This document shows positions 1 to 6,635 of a stretch of 9,207 nucleotides of DNA, in pieces. A model generated the notes under the pieces. It was not told the DNA's origin. It ran no database searches and saw only the letters and a program-made list of their open reading frames with translations. A program made the translations under genes and the position numbers. Source of the stretch: Methanoregula sp. (GTDB lineage Archaea > Halobacteriota > Methanomicrobia > Methanomicrobiales > Methanospirillaceae); assembly GCA_003157895.1 (NCBI GenBank), contig PMKW01000185.1:1-9207 (forward strand), written 5' to 3'. The first letter of the stretch is position 1; the number at the start of each line of letters is the position of its first letter.

Positions 1-213
1 AAGAAATAATTCGTGGGTTTGCGGGGTTGCGACAGCCCCGTCAGGGGATGCACGAATATATCCAAGCTGCTCCAGCACATGCAGGGAATACCGGATACGA
101 TGAGAGGGTAAATCGAGCAACTCGGAAAGTTTCATGATGCCGATGGGCTGATGATCTGCAACAGCCTTTGCTACTTCGAGATGACGGCTCAGGAGTTCAA
201 TTTCATCTTTCAT
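1..213 (-). CDS. Winged-helix DNA-binding protein, partial (3' end missing)
   Basis: Probable small transcriptional regulator. Translating leftward from the ATG at 213 gives 71 codons that stay open to the window edge, so the C-terminus is missing. The product begins MKDEIELLSRHLEVAKAV. Residues about 27-55 form a helix-turn-helix pattern (MKLSELLDLPSHRIRYSL, then VLEQLGYI), followed by a short wing-like stretch with a Gly and charged residues. This arrangement is typical of archaeal winged-helix regulators. The start is supported by AAGGAA just upstream of the ATG; a second in-frame ATG lies four codons earlier at 225. The gene begins 41 bases after the stop of the small membrane protein, so the two are probably cotranscribed. 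The regulated genes and any ligand cannot be read from the sequence. Confidence 0.7.
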   Translation of the reverse strand, partial: MKDEIELLSRHLEVAKAVADHQPIGIMKLSELLDLPSHRIRYSLHVLEQLGYIRASPDGAVATPQTHELFL

Positions 214-254
214 TTTCCTTATCATAATACACCTGCATCCTGCTGACAGGGAAA

Positions 255-518
255 CTACAATTCGTTTTCTTTCTTAAGTTCTTTCCCTTTTTCAGCGTTA
301 TCATCAAGCCACACTTTGGTCTCCCGGTATTTTTTAATACAATCCAAAGACAGAATAAGGGCAAGAGCCAGCATCCCGATAATAACCGGCACCGTGTAAG
401 GGGAATGAATAATTAAAAAAACGGGTATGGACATTGCGACGAGTAATACAATTATATTGATCTCTACAGTGAGACGGTAAAATTTCCATTTGAACTGGGC
501 TTTTGCATTCTCATCCAT
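255..518 (-). CDS. Small two-helix membrane protein of unknown function
   Basis: An 87-residue protein that I do not recognise. It has a short charged N-terminus (MDENAKAQFKWKF), two hydrophobic segments at about residues 16-37 and 41-60 separated by a short HSPYT turn, and a highly charged Lys/Glu-rich tail (about 62-87) ending KKENEL. It is probably an integral membrane protein with both ends in the cytoplasm, judged from the positive residues flanking the helices. The ATG at 518 is chosen here; a GTG directly before it (521) would add one residue. A GGAG lies 11 bases before the GTG and 14 before the ATG, so the choice is not secure. It is followed closely by the winged-helix gene in the same direction, which suggests a membrane protein/regulator pair, and it is divergent from the M24 peptidase cluster. 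Confidence 0.65.
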   Translation of the reverse strand: MDENAKAQFKWKFYRLTVEINIIVLLVAMSIPVFLIIHSPYTVPVIIGMLALALILSLDCIKKYRETKVWLDDNAEKGKELKKENEL

Positions 519-535
519 CACAGATACGTCAACTC

Positions 536-550
536 CGGAATAAAAGTACT
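536..550 (+). promoter_or_regulatory. TATA-like element for the M24 peptidase cluster
   Basis: The AT-rich core AATAAAAGTA is preceded by CCGGA, which resembles a weak BRE. With the usual distance of about 25 bases, transcription would start near 569, about 10 bases before the ATG at 579. No Shine-Dalgarno sequence precedes that ATG, which fits a very short leader. Read on the other strand the same core (ACTTTTATT) would place a start near 518, at the membrane-protein ATG, so it could serve both directions. This is pattern recognition only. Confidence 0.35.
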
Positions 551-578
551 TGATGTTTCACGACAAATATCCCACCAC

Positions 579-1706
579 ATGGATCCGCTTTCAGAAGCGA
601 TCAGGATACGTGGCACTGACGCTTATGTTGTATATGCCAACTCCCGGGATGCAGATATGAGGTACCTGACCCATTTCACGACAAGTGATCCCTTTGTCTA
701 TTTCAGGAAACCTGGGGAAAAAGGGACTATCATTATCTCCCAGATGGAGATCGGGCGCGCGTCGCGCGAAGGGATATCCGCGGTCATGACCCGCGCAGAG
801 GCCGGGCTTCCGGAAATTATAAAAAAAGAGAAAGACCCGTACCGGGCGACCGCACAGATGATCGCGGGACAGGTAGGAAAGAAAATACTGGTTCCCCCGA
901 ATTTTCCCATTGCACTGGCAAATGCCCTTGGGGAATTCTGTTCCGTGACGGTTGACAGGGGTACCGTCCTCTCGATGCGGGCGAAAAAGACCCGTTCCGA
1001 GATCAAATGCCTAAAAAACGTCCAGAAGGTAACGCAGACCGCAATGAGACATGCGGTCTTGATGATCAGGCACGCCACGGTGAAAAAAGGGATCCTGCAT
1101 TTTGAGGGAAAACCCCTGACATCTGAACACATAAAATACACCATGCACTGCATGCTTCTGGAACACGGTTGCTGTGCGGAGGATACGATTGTCTCCTGCG
1201 GGGAGGATACTGCGATCCCCCACATGACCGGGACCGGCCCCCTCCGGGCAGATGAACCGATTATCATCGATCTCTTCCCGCTCCATGAAAAGTCGGGGTA
1301 TTACGCAGACATGACCCGGACATTCGTCAAAGGTGAACCCTCATCGGAAATTTTGGAGATGTATACAACCCTCCGTGAGGCAAAACACCTTGCGGTTTCC
1401 CGGATTAAAAGCGGTGTTTCAGGAGCAGACCTGCATCAGATCGTTGTGGATTTTTTCAAAGAACGGGGATATGACAGCAACACAAGAGGATTCGTGCATA
1501 ATCTCGGGCACGGGGTCGGGTTGCAGATCCATGAGCTGCCAACAGTCGGGCCCTCAGGAAAAACGCTCGAAACGGGTAATGTAATCACCATCGAACCGGG
1601 GTTGTACTATCCCGGTAGTGGCGGTGTCCGGCTGGAGGATATCGGGGCAGTTACAAAGAAGGGCTTTGACAATTTCACCGTATTTCCCGAGGATCTGGTC
1701 ATATGA
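579..1706 (+). CDS. M24 family metallopeptidase (Xaa-Pro peptidase/creatinase-like)
   Basis: A 375-residue pita-bread-fold peptidase, probably cytosolic, of the type that cleaves Xaa-Pro bonds in peptides. Residues about 1-140 match a creatinase-type N-terminal domain, and 145-375 are the catalytic domain. The five metal ligands expected of the M24 family are all present: D231 (IIIDLFP), D244 (YYADMTRTF), H311 (NLGHGVG), E339 (ITIEPGLYY) and E353 (VRLEDIG). The accessory histidines H215 (AIPHMTG) and H318 (IHELP) are also there, so the enzyme should be active with two metal ions. Length is normal for prolidase-like members (about 350-380). The stop overlaps the next gene's start as ATGA, so the two are likely translationally coupled. 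Exact specificity (aminopeptidase P, prolidase or another activity) cannot be decided from the sequence. Confidence 0.9.
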   Translation: MDPLSEAIRIRGTDAYVVYANSRDADMRYLTHFTTSDPFVYFRKPGEKGTIIISQMEIGRASREGISAVMTRAEAGLPEIIKKEKDPYRATAQMIAGQVGKKILVPPNFPIALANALGEFCSVTVDRGTVLSMRAKKTRSEIKCLKNVQKVTQTAMRHAVLMIRHATVKKGILHFEGKPLTSEHIKYTMHCMLLEHGCCAEDTIVSCGEDTAIPHMTGTGPLRADEPIIIDLFPLHEKSGYYADMTRTFVKGEPSSEILEMYTTLREAKHLAVSRIKSGVSGADLHQIVVDFFKERGYDSNTRGFVHNLGHGVGLQIHELPTVGPSGKTLETGNVITIEPGLYYPGSGGVRLEDIGAVTKKGFDNFTVFPEDLVI

Positions 1707-2578
1707 ATGATGAAATCTTTGATAAATACCGGGAAGCCGGCCTCCTTGCAGCAAAGATCCTGCGAGACGGTGCAAAGGAGATCCGTATAGGTGCTTCCTA
1801 TCTGGATATTATTGAATCAATAGAATCGCGGGTAACCGAGGATGGAGCTGCGCTTGCATTCCCCCTCAACCTGTCATTAAACGAGGATGCTGCCCATGAT
1901 ACCGCTTCCCCAGGGGACACCCGCATATTAACCAAAGGGGATGTTGCCAAACTGGATCTCGGAGTACAGGTGGACGGGTATATCGCGGATACTGCAACAA
2001 CCGTTGACCTTGGTGTCAACTCCCTGCTTGTTGATGCTTCAAAACAGGCCCTTGAAGCAGCCATCGGTATTATCCGGCCCGGCGTAACTGCCGGGGATCT
2101 CGGCATGGCGGTCCAGACAACAATTGAGAACCGGGGATACCGGCCTATCGCCAACCTTACCGGACACGGGCTCGACAAGTACGTCCTTCACCGGTCACCC
2201 ACCATCCCCAATATCGGAATAAAAGGGGGTATGGTTCTTGAAGAGGGGATGGTCTTTGCCATTGAACCATTCGCGACAACCGGCAGCGGGCATGTCATGG
2301 AAAAAACAAGGAAGGAGATTTACTCCCAGATCTCCCAAAAACCCGTCCGGATCCCTGCCGGCAGGGCAATTCTTGAACAGATCAGGGACCGCCACGGGCT
2401 CCCGTTTTCGCGGCGCTGGCTGAAGGAGAGAAAAATGGATCTCGCACTCCCTGCCCTTATCCGCTCGCAGGTACTCCATGTATACCCGGTTCTTTCTGAC
2501 ATTCCGGGGTCGCTTGTCTCACAGGCAGAGCATACCATTATTATAACGGCTGACGGGTGTATTGTTACAACCCGGTGA
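1703..2578 (+). CDS. map: Methionine aminopeptidase, type II
   Basis: Removes the initiator methionine from new proteins in the cytosol. The 291 residues match the archaeal type II enzyme in length (about 295) and layout. The five metal ligands are D85 (AKLDLGVQ), D96 (YIADTATT), H155 (LTGHGLDKY), E188 (FAIEPF) and E276 (SQAEHTIII). The substrate-side histidines H65 (DAAHDTAS) and H163 (VLHRSPTIP) are present. The insert at about residues 195-255 between H155/E188 and the last ligand corresponds to the extra helical subdomain that defines type II. The ATG overlaps the preceding stop by four bases, and GAGG about ten bases upstream, inside the end of the previous gene, can serve as its ribosome binding site. 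It is the second M24-fold enzyme in a row. The assignment is secure. Confidence 0.96.
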   Translation: MNDEIFDKYREAGLLAAKILRDGAKEIRIGASYLDIIESIESRVTEDGAALAFPLNLSLNEDAAHDTASPGDTRILTKGDVAKLDLGVQVDGYIADTATTVDLGVNSLLVDASKQALEAAIGIIRPGVTAGDLGMAVQTTIENRGYRPIANLTGHGLDKYVLHRSPTIPNIGIKGGMVLEEGMVFAIEPFATTGSGHVMEKTRKEIYSQISQKPVRIPAGRAILEQIRDRHGLPFSRRWLKERKMDLALPALIRSQVLHVYPVLSDIPGSLVSQAEHTIIITADGCIVTTR

Positions 2579-2622
2579 GATAGGCTTATTCAATTACAAG
2601 AAGAATAATTAAGGTTACTGCC

Positions 2623-3897
2623 ATGACCGGAGATCCTGATGCCCTGCACATAATGGAAGTCGTTCTGACCGCAGAAATATTCAACCAGAACCCAAAGCTG
2701 GATATCAATGATCTGACCCCAGCATGCCGCGAAATTTTCAGTATCGCCCATGCAACAGACGCCAAAAGACCGGTGTATGTAAGTGACGGGTTGATCAAGC
2801 GCACCCTGGGTATATCCGATGCACATCAGAAGATGTCAGCAAACCCGTTCGTATCTTACGAGGAGTTCGGACAGCGTCTCCGTATCACCGCACTTGAGCC
2901 GGCAGCACAGTGGTTCCTCAAGCAGGGAGGGAAAACCATTATCGAGAGAAACCCAGCGCTCGCTTTTTATTTTGAGGGTGTTGATTCCCTAGGAATATCC
3001 TATGAAACCGTCCGGGCAGGAAATCCACTCTACGAGGATACCAAAGCATTCCTAGATATAAGGATTTCAAAACTGGTCGGTGAAGATGAGAAACTTCGCG
3101 GGGCTCTCGATCTTGTCATCGTTCTTGCCCCGGAAGAGGTCGAGCAGAGAATGGAAGACCTTGTCTGTACGCACGGACAACTCGCGGTCATCAGTAAGAT
3201 CCAGAACGCGATTGTCCACCAGGAATTCCTCAAACATCACCGAATCTATGAAGTGGGAAAACTTCTTTTTGTCGGACCACCGGGAACAGGAAAGACTTCA
3301 CTTGCCCTTGCCATGTCCCGGACCATGCATATGCCAATCCTCGAGGTCCGCCTTTCCATGATCACATCGCAGTATCTCGGTGAGACCTCCAAGAACATAG
3401 ACCGTATCTTCGATCTGGCAAAGAAACTCTCACCGGCAATTCTCTTCATAGATGAATTTGATTTCGTTGCCAAAAGCCGGGTCGCTGACGATCACGGCGC
3501 GATGAAACGTGCTGTCAATTCCCTGTTAAAAAATATCGACAAGATGAATCTCGTCAAACATAGCGTTGTCCTGATAGGAGCAACGAACCATCCGCAACTG
3601 CTCGACGAAGCAGCATGGCGCAGGTTCGACGAGGTGGTAGAGTTTTCTCTCCCCGATGAGGATATGCGGAAAAACATCCTTAAGAAAGTGACAGAATCAC
3701 TCCACTGTACCATCGATTACCAGCATCTTGCCGCCCAGACAGAAGGATTTTCAGGATCGGATATCCGTATGATGGTCAAGGAAGCTATCCTTTCCGCTCT
3801 CATGGACAAACGGGAGAGTATCGGTGCAGAAGATATCGAAAAAGGGATTCACATAGTGAAAAACAGGGAAGCAATTCGTCACCTGAACTGGTTATAA
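2623..3897 (+). CDS. AAA family ATPase with uncharacterised N-terminal domain
   Basis: A 424-residue ATPase with one AAA module. Residues 1 to about 185 are a helix-rich region I do not recognise. The module follows: Walker A GPPGTGKT (218-225), a pore-loop-1-like QYLGE (Y251-L252-G253), Walker B ILFIDE (273-278), sensor 1 at N322 (IGATNHP), arginine-finger candidates R333/R334 (AAWRRFDE), and a sensor 2 region GFSGSDI (375-381). All catalytic residues look intact, so it should hydrolyse ATP as a ring. The aromatic pore loop suggests that it pulls on a protein substrate. AAGG eight bases before the ATG supports the start. It lies 44 bases after map and 2 bases before the metallo-hydrolase. 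Its partner is unknown; a role in protein remodelling beside the two peptidases is inference. There is no fused protease domain. Confidence 0.88.
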   Translation: MTGDPDALHIMEVVLTAEIFNQNPKLDINDLTPACREIFSIAHATDAKRPVYVSDGLIKRTLGISDAHQKMSANPFVSYEEFGQRLRITALEPAAQWFLKQGGKTIIERNPALAFYFEGVDSLGISYETVRAGNPLYEDTKAFLDIRISKLVGEDEKLRGALDLVIVLAPEEVEQRMEDLVCTHGQLAVISKIQNAIVHQEFLKHHRIYEVGKLLFVGPPGTGKTSLALAMSRTMHMPILEVRLSMITSQYLGETSKNIDRIFDLAKKLSPAILFIDEFDFVAKSRVADDHGAMKRAVNSLLKNIDKMNLVKHSVVLIGATNHPQLLDEAAWRRFDEVVEFSLPDEDMRKNILKKVTESLHCTIDYQHLAAQTEGFSGSDIRMMVKEAILSALMDKRESIGAEDIEKGIHIVKNREAIRHLNWL

Positions 3898-3899
3898 CC

Positions 3900-4625
3900 A
3901 TGAGAATTACCCTTCTCGGGACCGGCGACGCGATCGGTACGCCAAAAGTCGGGTGCACGTGTCCCCAGTGTGCCCATGCGAAAACAACTGGTGCAATGCG
4001 CCTCCGGACTTCTCTTCTTATTGAGAATGAAGGATTTCACCTGCTGGTAGATTCCACTCCTGATCTCCGCCAGCAGCTGCTGCGGTTCGAATCCCCGCAT
4101 ATCGACGCGGTAATCTGGACCCACGGGCATTACGATCACTTCATGGGATTCGGGGAATTTTACCGCGTCCAGCATATCCCGCCGGTTTTCGCCACTCCTC
4201 CAGTCATGAATTATTGCGCGGAGATCTTCAGGTTTCTCACTTTTGATAGACGGATCATCCAGCCATACGAACCATTCAGCATTTCCGGCATTACCATAAC
4301 CCCGTTCATAGTCAAGCATCCCCCGGCGTATACTTGCGGTTTGCTCTTCGATACCGGGAAATCCCGGGTTGGGTTCACATCAGATACGAATATCGATATC
4401 CCCCAGAGGAGTCTTGACCTGCTGGGGAATCTTGATCTTCTCCTGCTGGATGCACTTGTTCCTTCAACTATAACAACCATCCACAAACATATGAATTATC
4501 TCGATGCATGCACGCTTGCAGACAGGCTTAAACCGAAAGATTTCCGTTGTGTCCATCAGAGCCACCTGCTTCCCTGGGATTTACCCCACCTCGGGATAGA
4601 TGGCGATATCTTCGAATTCCCGTGA
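3900..4625 (+). CDS. PhnP-like metallo-beta-lactamase-fold hydrolase
   Basis: A 241-residue MBL-fold metal hydrolase related to the PhnP group of phosphodiesterases (COG1235-type). The signature THGHYDH (H75, H77, D79, H80) is followed by the further ligands H140 (VKHPPAY), D162 (TSDTN) and a His pair H219/H222 (VHQSH). The N-terminal CTCPQC motif (C19, C21, C24), together with H222, matches the structural zinc site described for E. coli PhnP; H195/H197 correspond to its proposed general-acid histidine region. Two metals at the active site are expected. It starts two bases after the ATPase stop with no clear Shine-Dalgarno, so coupled translation is likely. No phosphonate-utilisation genes are nearby, so a role in C-P lyase metabolism is not supported; some other cyclic phosphate or phosphodiester is possible. 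Confidence 0.85.
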   Translation: MRITLLGTGDAIGTPKVGCTCPQCAHAKTTGAMRLRTSLLIENEGFHLLVDSTPDLRQQLLRFESPHIDAVIWTHGHYDHFMGFGEFYRVQHIPPVFATPPVMNYCAEIFRFLTFDRRIIQPYEPFSISGITITPFIVKHPPAYTCGLLFDTGKSRVGFTSDTNIDIPQRSLDLLGNLDLLLLDALVPSTITTIHKHMNYLDACTLADRLKPKDFRCVHQSHLLPWDLPHLGIDGDIFEFP

Positions 4626-4647
4626 TAGTAGCCGGACCCCCATCTAT

Positions 4648-4672
4648 CGGGATAGTCCCGGCATACCGGGAC
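4648..4672 (+). repeat. Overlapping hairpins between the hydrolase gene and rpoL
   Basis: Three short complementary arms are arranged so that the middle one can pair either way. CGGGA (4648-4652) can pair with TCCCG (4656-4660) across a 3-base loop. GTCCCGG (4655-4661) can pair perfectly with CCGGGAC (4666-4672) around a CATA loop. The second hairpin is the stronger at 7 base pairs, mostly G-C. It lies 30-47 bases after the hydrolase stop and before the predicted rpoL promoter, and has no following T-run, so it is not a standard terminator. It might stabilise the 3' end of the upstream mRNA or be an operator. Confidence 0.5.
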
Positions 4673-4691
4673 GGGTGTTCGTCTCTACCCA

Positions 4692-4703
4692 TACTTTAAT
4701 AGT
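4692..4703 (+). promoter_or_regulatory. TATA-like box for rpoL
   Basis: The sequence TACTTTAATAGT contains an archaeal box-A-like core (TTTAATA). Counting about 25 bases from its centre puts the transcription start near 4723, five bases before the rpoL ATG at 4728, which implies an almost leaderless mRNA. An AGGTG at 4722-4726 sits too close to the ATG to be an ordinary ribosome binding site. Confidence 0.4.
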
Positions 4704-4727
4704 TTTCAGGTTCCCAAACATAGGTGC

Positions 4728-4997
4728 ATGATTGTAAAAGTACTTGAGCTCGAAAAAGACAAGGCACGCCTCGTCATTCAGGGTGAGGGGCACACGTTCA
4801 TGAATGCCCTCATAGAGGAGCTGTTACATGATCCTGATGTCGATGTTGCCAGATATATGATCGAATTCCAGTTTTCTGACCCGGAACTGTTTGTTACAAC
4901 CAAAGGAAAGAAAAGCCCCATTCCCCTCATAAAAAAGGCCTGCAAGCGGATCTCCGGTCACTGCGACGAGCTCATCAAAGGTTTAAAAAAGCACTGA
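4728..4997 (+). CDS. rpoL: DNA-directed RNA polymerase subunit L (Rpo11)
   Basis: A small subunit of archaeal RNA polymerase, the counterpart of eukaryotic Rpb11, which pairs with subunit D to nucleate enzyme assembly. The 89-residue length is typical (about 85-100). Diagnostic features are the N-terminal strand pair MIVKVLELEKD...ARLVIQGEGHTF, the family helix HTFMNALIEELLHDPDVDVA (residues 22-41), and FSDPELFVTTKG (49-60), followed by the C-terminal helix IKKACKRISGHCDELI. It probably has its own promoter, because a 102-base gap with hairpins and a TATA-like element separates it from the hydrolase gene. A T-rich stretch follows the stop. Confidence 0.96.
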   Translation: MIVKVLELEKDKARLVIQGEGHTFMNALIEELLHDPDVDVARYMIEFQFSDPELFVTTKGKKSPIPLIKKACKRISGHCDELIKGLKKH

Positions 4998-5000
4998 TTC

Positions 5001-5017
5001 TTTTTTTATACTTTTTT
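5001..5017 (+). terminator. Oligo-T terminator after rpoL
   Basis: Two thymine runs, T7 at 5001-5007 and T6 at 5012-5017, begin three bases after the rpoL stop. There is no stable stem before them. Archaeal RNA polymerase can terminate on oligo-T tracts alone, so this is a likely 3' end. Confidence 0.6.
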
Positions 5018-5116
5018 CAGGCAGATGAAATGTACATTCTTCGGCAATTTTTTGTCTACCTGTACGGTATGATCCCATAACAATTATCTGGATAAAAAAT
5101 ATAAGCCGTAACTACT

Positions 5117-5839
5117 ATGATTAGGAAAAAATCCCTTTTGCTCGTGGCCGTACTTCTCATAGCAGCCGTTTGCATCGCAGGTTGCACGATAAATTTAGGT
5201 ACACCAGCTTCAACACAAGCCCCGACTCCTGTTCCGACAACTGTCCAAGCCATTCTCCCAACAATAACTGCTGAACCAACGACTGTACTGGTTACCACTA
5301 CTGTCGTTACTACAGCGGTCACGACGGCCCCGGTCGAGAAAGAGGTCCTGCATGAAACAGGCATTCTCTCGACAAAATCCTACAATACCTATGACTTCAA
5401 GACACAGATGGGTTTCAAATTCCTCTATCCGAACGACAAATTCAAAATCACCATCAAGTCAGAAAAACCGGTCTTGGGATATGCCGTGAATACTGAGCAG
5501 GCAGGGCAGTTACAGGGATCACAACTGATTCCACGGTATCAGACTTATATTAAAGGTGTTGACTGGGGTCTGATTAAACCCGTCATGGTCATCGAAAAAG
5601 CCACCAACACCACCGCGGAGTTTACTCTCACGGATGTGGCGCCATTAACCTATGTGATTGATGGCAGATGGATGGGTTACGACAGCAATTATGACAATAC
5701 ACCGCCCTTTACCTATGAAATAACCATCGTGAAGACCGGCGGTCCGACACAACAAAACTTCGATTTCGCAGGTTTGCAGAGCGAGAAAACGCTGGTTTCC
5801 AGAACCAAATCACCCGAACCACTACCTGATTCTAATTAA
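5117..5839 (+). CDS. Predicted lipoprotein or secreted protein with Thr/Pro-rich linker
   Basis: A 240-residue exported protein that I do not recognise by family. It starts with a signal peptide: charged MIRKK, a hydrophobic core of about residues 6-19, and a lipobox-like IAGC ending at C23, which suggests lipid anchoring on the outer face of the membrane. Residues about 24-72 are a low-complexity Thr/Pro/Val/Ala linker, a probable extended and possibly glycosylated stalk. Residues about 75-215 alternate polar and hydrophobic residues and are rich in Tyr, Trp and Phe, which suggests a compact beta-sandwich domain for extracellular binding. There is no catalytic motif. The start has no Shine-Dalgarno. 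An AT-rich box (about 5094-5104) lies only about 17 bases before the ATG, too close to be its TATA box. It seems to be a single-gene unit, flanked by T-rich terminators on both sides. Confidence 0.75.
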   Translation: MIRKKSLLLVAVLLIAAVCIAGCTINLGTPASTQAPTPVPTTVQAILPTITAEPTTVLVTTTVVTTAVTTAPVEKEVLHETGILSTKSYNTYDFKTQMGFKFLYPNDKFKITIKSEKPVLGYAVNTEQAGQLQGSQLIPRYQTYIKGVDWGLIKPVMVIEKATNTTAEFTLTDVAPLTYVIDGRWMGYDSNYDNTPPFTYEITIVKTGGPTQQNFDFAGLQSEKTLVSRTKSPEPLPDSN

Positions 5840-5843
5840 CTAC

Positions 5844-5858
5844 TCCTTTTTCATTTTT
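5844..5858 (+). terminator. Oligo-T terminator after the lipoprotein gene
   Basis: The stop codon is followed by TCCTTTTTCATTTTT with two T5 runs (5847-5851 and 5854-5858). No strong stem precedes them. This fits an archaeal T-tract terminator in the convergent gap before aIF2-beta. Confidence 0.5.
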
Positions 5859-5934
5859 AAAAGATGGATTTTCCCGGTATACTAATATATCATCCCTCAC
5901 GGAGGTAATGAAAAAGAGTGCCCATATATCATTC

Positions 5935-5956
5935 AGAAGAAAAAATGAAAAATAAG
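5935..5956 (-). terminator. Oligo-T terminator after aIF2-beta
   Basis: Read leftward, the bases just after the aIF2-beta stop contain a T5 and a T6 run separated by CA (ATTTTTCATTTTTTC). This is a plausible T-tract terminator for the leftward transcript. Together with the terminator at 5844-5858 it separates the two convergent genes. Confidence 0.5.
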
Positions 5957-5958
5957 AA

Positions 5959-6576
5959 TTATTCTGTTGCCCGTTCGGTGAATACAATCGATCCAGATAT
6001 ACGGGAGATCTTGATCTTGACTTTCTGCCCGGGCTTTGCATTAGCTACATACATAATATAACGGCCCATTTTCACGACGCCATCACCACGCTTGGAAATG
6101 GACTGGATCTCAACATCCAAGACTGCACCTTCCTCAAGATTTTCTGATACCGGCTCGGTCCTGGCCTTGCGTTTTCTCACCGGGCGGTGGCTTCCACAGG
6201 CATCACACCGGAGAATCATGACCCGGTCGTCTTTCACCAGCCGCGTATCAGGCTTTCCGCACTCTGAACAGATGACATAATCCTCAACATAGCTCTTGAT
6301 GATCATCTTGATGAGCGAGATCTCAAACTTCCCGTTGAAAATAGCCCGATTCCCATCGATTTTGCCGCTGGTTCCGAGCTCACCGAGAAGGAATTTCATA
6401 AGATGATCCTGGTCACGACGGACTTTACCGGCAATTTCAGCGAAATTTTCAAGGACCGTTGTCTTCCCTTCGACGTATGCTTTCGCCTCGGGAACTACAA
6501 AACGCTCCGAAGATTCTGTTATTTCAGTAATATTGGAGTATGCCTGTTTGAGGAGGTTTTCATAGGAGTCCGTCAT
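5959..6576 (-). CDS. Translation initiation factor aIF2-beta with C-terminal TRAM domain
   Basis: The beta subunit of archaeal initiation factor 2, the GTP-dependent complex that brings initiator Met-tRNA to the ribosome. From the ATG at 6576 the protein has 205 residues: an N-terminal gamma-contacting helix ([16 protein letters not shown]), a central eIF2B/eIF5-type alpha-beta domain (about 25-97, including [20 protein letters not shown]), and a C4 zinc ribbon with C103, C106, C124 and C127 (CSECGKP and CDACGSH). A basic linker RPVRKRKAR follows. Residues about 145-203 ([18 protein letters not shown]...[13 protein letters not shown]) form a TRAM RNA-binding domain. Plain aIF2-beta has about 135-145 residues, so the extra length is this domain. 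A TTG at 6627 in the same frame would add 17 residues, but these do not resemble the family. The conventional symbol for the subunit is eif2b. Confidence 0.93.
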   Translation of the reverse strand: MTDSYENLLKQAYSNITEITESSERFVVPEAKAYVEGKTTVLENFAEIAGKVRRDQDHLMKFLLGELGTSGKIDGNRAIFNGKFEISLIKMIIKSYVEDYVICSECGKPDTRLVKDDRVMILRCDACGSHRPVRKRKARTEPVSENLEEGAVLDVEIQSISKRGDGVVKMGRYIMYVANAKPGQKVKIKISRISGSIVFTERATE

Positions 6577-6635
6577 AGTTGTATAATATAAAGGTTCGAC
6601 ATCTCCAAAAGGCTTTCCACGGGTCAAAGAGGTAT

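Noticed and set aside
20..46. G/C-rich arms CGGGG and CCCCG that could form a hairpin.
   Set aside because: They lie inside the winged-helix coding region and are explained by codons; no terminator or array is implied.
698..1267. A 189-codon open frame on the minus strand.
   Set aside because: It is antisense to the M24 peptidase with intact metal ligands; the product is Cys/Arg/Ser-rich, as typical of shadows.
5094..5104. AAAAATATAAG as the promoter of the lipoprotein gene.
   Set aside because: It lies about 17 bases before the ATG, so a normal start would fall inside the coding region. The real promoter was not found.
5908..5955. A 15-codon plus-strand ORF with GGAGGT before its ATG.
   Set aside because: The ribosome-site spacing is very short, the nearest TATA-like sequence would start transcription past the ATG, and it overlaps the T-tract terminator of aIF2-beta. 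Probably chance.
6577..6627. TTG-initiated N-terminal extension of aIF2-beta.
   Set aside because: The 17 extra residues do not resemble the family, whereas the ATG at 6576 starts exactly at the expected N-terminal helix.
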